Assembly (NCBI GenBank): GCA_014338405.1
Contig: JTDE01000129.1
Span: 172,885-236,884 of the forward strand
DNA: 64,000 bases
Source: Paragonimus skrjabini miyazakii
Lineage: Eukaryota; Platyhelminthes; Trematoda; Plagiorchiida; Troglotrematidae
Direction: 5' to 3'
In this document: positions 61,151 to 64,000 of the stretch, piece by piece
Layout: each line of letters starts with the position of its first letter
Numbering within the stretch: the first letter of the stretch is position 1
Translations under genes and position numbers: made by a program
The notes under the pieces: generated by a model
What the model saw: only the letters and a program-made list of their open reading frames with translations
The model's database searches: none
Told to the model about the DNA's origin: nothing

Positions 61151-64000
61151 GTAAGCAGTTAAAAATACTTTTAAATATGCTATAAAACGGTTTATAAGCT
61201 TTGTGCCAATGAACTCGTCAGTGAACAAAATGTCTATCCTACAGGTAATCGGATGGCTAAGAAATCTAAGTAACACTGCGAAATATTACGCATATGTAAC
61301 TATCAACACTAAGGCTCACTGTAAATGTGTAATCTTTCACTACATTTGTTCTTTCGGAACTATTGTCCAATTTTAAGAGTTTCTGAATCTTTACTGTTCG
61401 TGGTCGGTGGGCGAATTAATCAGCTCTCTATATAATAACTGATCCGAGGTGGAATTACTCACACGTTTACACTGAAGTACTTTTCTCTCATCATATATGC
61501 CTAAGCTACCTATTTATCAAATTATATTTCAACCTCTGCAATTCCTAATATTGAGTGTCCCACCTTAGGAAGACCATATGTATCGATGTATAACCCCTTT
61601 TTTATCGTCAAAAAGTTTATAATTATCCTTTAACGACAATGTGTGGTGAATGTTTTCAAGACAACATTACTCACTTGCAAAGTATGATGGTTCATATTTT
61701 AGGTATTTTTCTAAGATAACCGTTTACGTGTTAGTCAACAACTGTCGACTGATTTTGTTTTTAAACTTTCTGTTTGATATGTACCCTTCAGTAATCGTTT
61801 CGGACTGGTTATCCGAAAATGGCAATATCGTCACCAGAACAGTACAATTCAAGAGGCTTAAGCATATGATGAAATTAACCGCAATCTGTTTTTCAAGCAC
61901 ACATTATTCTTCTGGCAATTTCAAATAAATTCCAAGTTCATAATGTTCACGTCATGATTCTTCTAAACAAAATACATGTTTACTCCGCTATGCGATTGAT
62001 GAGGATGTTACGACAATCATTCGGAAAGCCACAGGTAGTGGCAGGAAAAGAAATGTTGCATGCATTCAACTGGACAGTGAGTGCCAAACTCTTGACAGGT
62101 TGGTCAGATTCCAGTTCGTTCACTTGGGAGATAACAAAACGAGGAACAATAGGACAACTTGAAGATATCCGCCATCACGAACCGTTAAGGAGAAATTTTA
62201 TTCAGTGAACATACCGGTATTGTAGACCATTGAAAACACATTAGAAAATAATCTGTCTTAAACTGAAGCTGTAGAAATTTGGAATTTTATGATGCAATTA
62301 ACAAAAGTTACGTTTGAAAAGTTGTTCGAGTCTTCAAATTGACTGGACGACGAAGGTCAAGCTACTCAATTAACTAACTAGTACCCAAAATAATAGCTTT
62401 GTACAACTAGCTTCTTAATGGGCTTAGTTCGAATCTTCTCTGGTCAGAGATGCATGCAGACATTTGCCATGTAGACTAAAAGTAACACAAAACCATTGAA
62501 GGAGTCGATAATTTGAGTTTCAAATCTTGGACATCACCACAATCTGTGAGCTGTTGGGACCTCTCCATTGTATTAAAGACCGGTGGTTGTTAGTTCATGG
62601 ACGTGAGAGCAACTCTATTTCGGTCGCATTTTGAAATATCAAGAATTAGGCGTTAGAGAAATGTTTTTTATACTTTGTACAACTTAGTACATCTTAGGCT
62701 AGAATGGAGTATATAGCAATTCATCCACGTTATTTGGCTTGTAAAGAAAGATTGCAACTTGCTTGCCAAACCCACTATTTCTAATTTATTTTTAACCTAG
62801 ACACGATACTATTCAACGTCCTGATTGGGTCTAAATGCAGACATGTGAAGATGCTCCAAAATGCGAGATTTCTTAATTTACAACAGACAGGGGCTGTTGT
62901 TGTGATAACTAACGAACGGCTCACAGCATCCACAAAATCTTAAAGGATTTATTCCTTCAGTATTTGATGCTCTTTTGTTCGATCGAGTATTTCTACAAGG
63001 TAGATTTTCTTACATCTGCATCTGCCAGCTACAATTGAATGTCTGCTCAGATTCAGTGTTGAACTGTTAGAACCTGGACTTCATTTGCTAAGTCATTCCC
63101 TGTTTGTTGTCGATGTAATCATTCTATGTAGATATGAAACGGTGCAAATCGTCACCGAGGAAATTCATAAACTGTTTGTTTATGACAAACAGCACCTCTG
63201 AAGAATATTCTAACATTAACCGAATCATAGAAACTGTCACTTACATATGCTTTCACTTTGTGTTACGTTCATTGGTAGATTTTAGCCTGCATGCAAATTA
63301 TTAGGGATGGTCCAATAGTTACGTAACCGTTAACACCAAACAGCTAGTGCAATATGGGGGTATCATTCTTATCGATTGGCCATAGCAATAAACAAACTAA
63401 ACTCCCAAAAGACAACCGTTTTCTTATTGTTTCGGTAAATGTTAACCGAGAATGAATTGTTTCGGACTACTAAAATAGATAACTGGAAGTTAAAACAGCC
63501 TAAGAATTGGACGTTTTACACATTCCTTTATCTTATCCTAAGTTGTATCGAAATGTTCCCAAAGATGTCTACTTTGGTTATCATTGATGAACAGTTCTTA
63601 CTGAACTATATACAAAGTCCTGAATGCAATTTACATCATCTATCAGCTTCAATCTCGCAATTTAACTATATTGTTCTAGCAAGATAAATTGATACATTCG
63701 AAACTGTTCAGAATTATGTCATGAAGATATAGCTAGTTCCAAGAAAAAAAATAAAACACGAATAAAATTGTACCACAGTGTGACGGTACGGACTGTTATC
63801 AAAGAAATCGAACAAACGTTCTTAGCACATTTTGCAGTATAAGTTAGTTCTGTGAATACATAACGTAACAACCATGACTTACTGTTTATTACGGTTCTAG
63901 CCACTGACTTACCACGAAGCATTTACACATATATTCATAGGGTGTATTTCGGGAGTATGGCATGTTCCAGCTAAAGACGCTATATGAACTTCCACAGCCA
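61151..64000. other. Downstream sequence, no firm feature
   Basis: A + strand frame at 61954-62208 includes a strong donor (AACTGGACA|GTGAGT, about 62077) after VVAGKEMLHAFNWT, which could be a 42-nt exon behind the AG of CCACAG; the evidence is thin. The remaining 1.8 kb is AT-rich and shows no recognised repeat or exon. Confidence 0.35.

Noticed and set aside
1..64000. CRISPR arrays, operons, prophage or other bacterial features
   Set aside because: No regularly spaced direct repeats, no gene clusters and no ribosome-binding pattern; splice sites and element types point to an animal genome.

Overview
The window looks like part of a large, repeat-rich animal genome, most likely a flatworm such as a trematode. 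This is inference from several things seen here: single exons separated by introns of 7-11 kb, no operons or ribosome-binding sites, scattered decayed remnants of Penelope-like, non-LTR and probably BEL/Pao-like elements, a tRNA-like SINE family, and two 100-N scaffold gaps. No species marker was recognised.

Left part (1-27 kb, + strand). One gene dominates. A single 4,256-nt internal exon (3648-7903) encodes about 1,418 residues of low-complexity, Ser/Thr/Glu-rich, probably disordered protein. An 82-nt exon (15386-15467) and a stop-containing last exon (26708-27024) continue it, and their splice phases fit exactly (1/0, 0/1, 1/stop). The 5' exons are probably upstream of the window. Its introns hold a modular inverted-repeat element (12.5 kb), a probable BEL/Pao gag-protease relic (17.2-17.7 kb) and a SINE copy (19.7 kb).

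Middle (27-43 kb). Gene-poor. A candidate short exon lies at 30.6 kb, a non-LTR reverse-transcriptase relic at 33.6-34.1 kb, and three 3' fragments of Penelope-like elements at 37.3-39.5 kb, the outer two forming a near-identical inverted pair. A scaffold gap lies at 40.7 kb.

Right part (43-64 kb). On the - strand, 43130-43413 is a last exon clearly related to the one at 26.7 kb, with the same acceptor phase. The window therefore holds two members of one unrecognised family facing each other tail to tail. A Ser/Glu-rich candidate exon at 49.8 kb may belong to the - strand gene. On the + strand, candidate exons at 47.8, 56.0, 59.3 and 61.0 kb suggest another gene with Cys-containing segments. 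A non-LTR retrotransposon 3' end (47.1-47.5 kb) and an inverted pair of tRNA-like elements (57.8-58.6 kb) with a scaffold gap inside the B box complete the picture.

Exon calls rest on reading frames, splice-site sequence and phase only. Apart from the 4.3-kb exon and the two related last exons they are candidates, not established genes.
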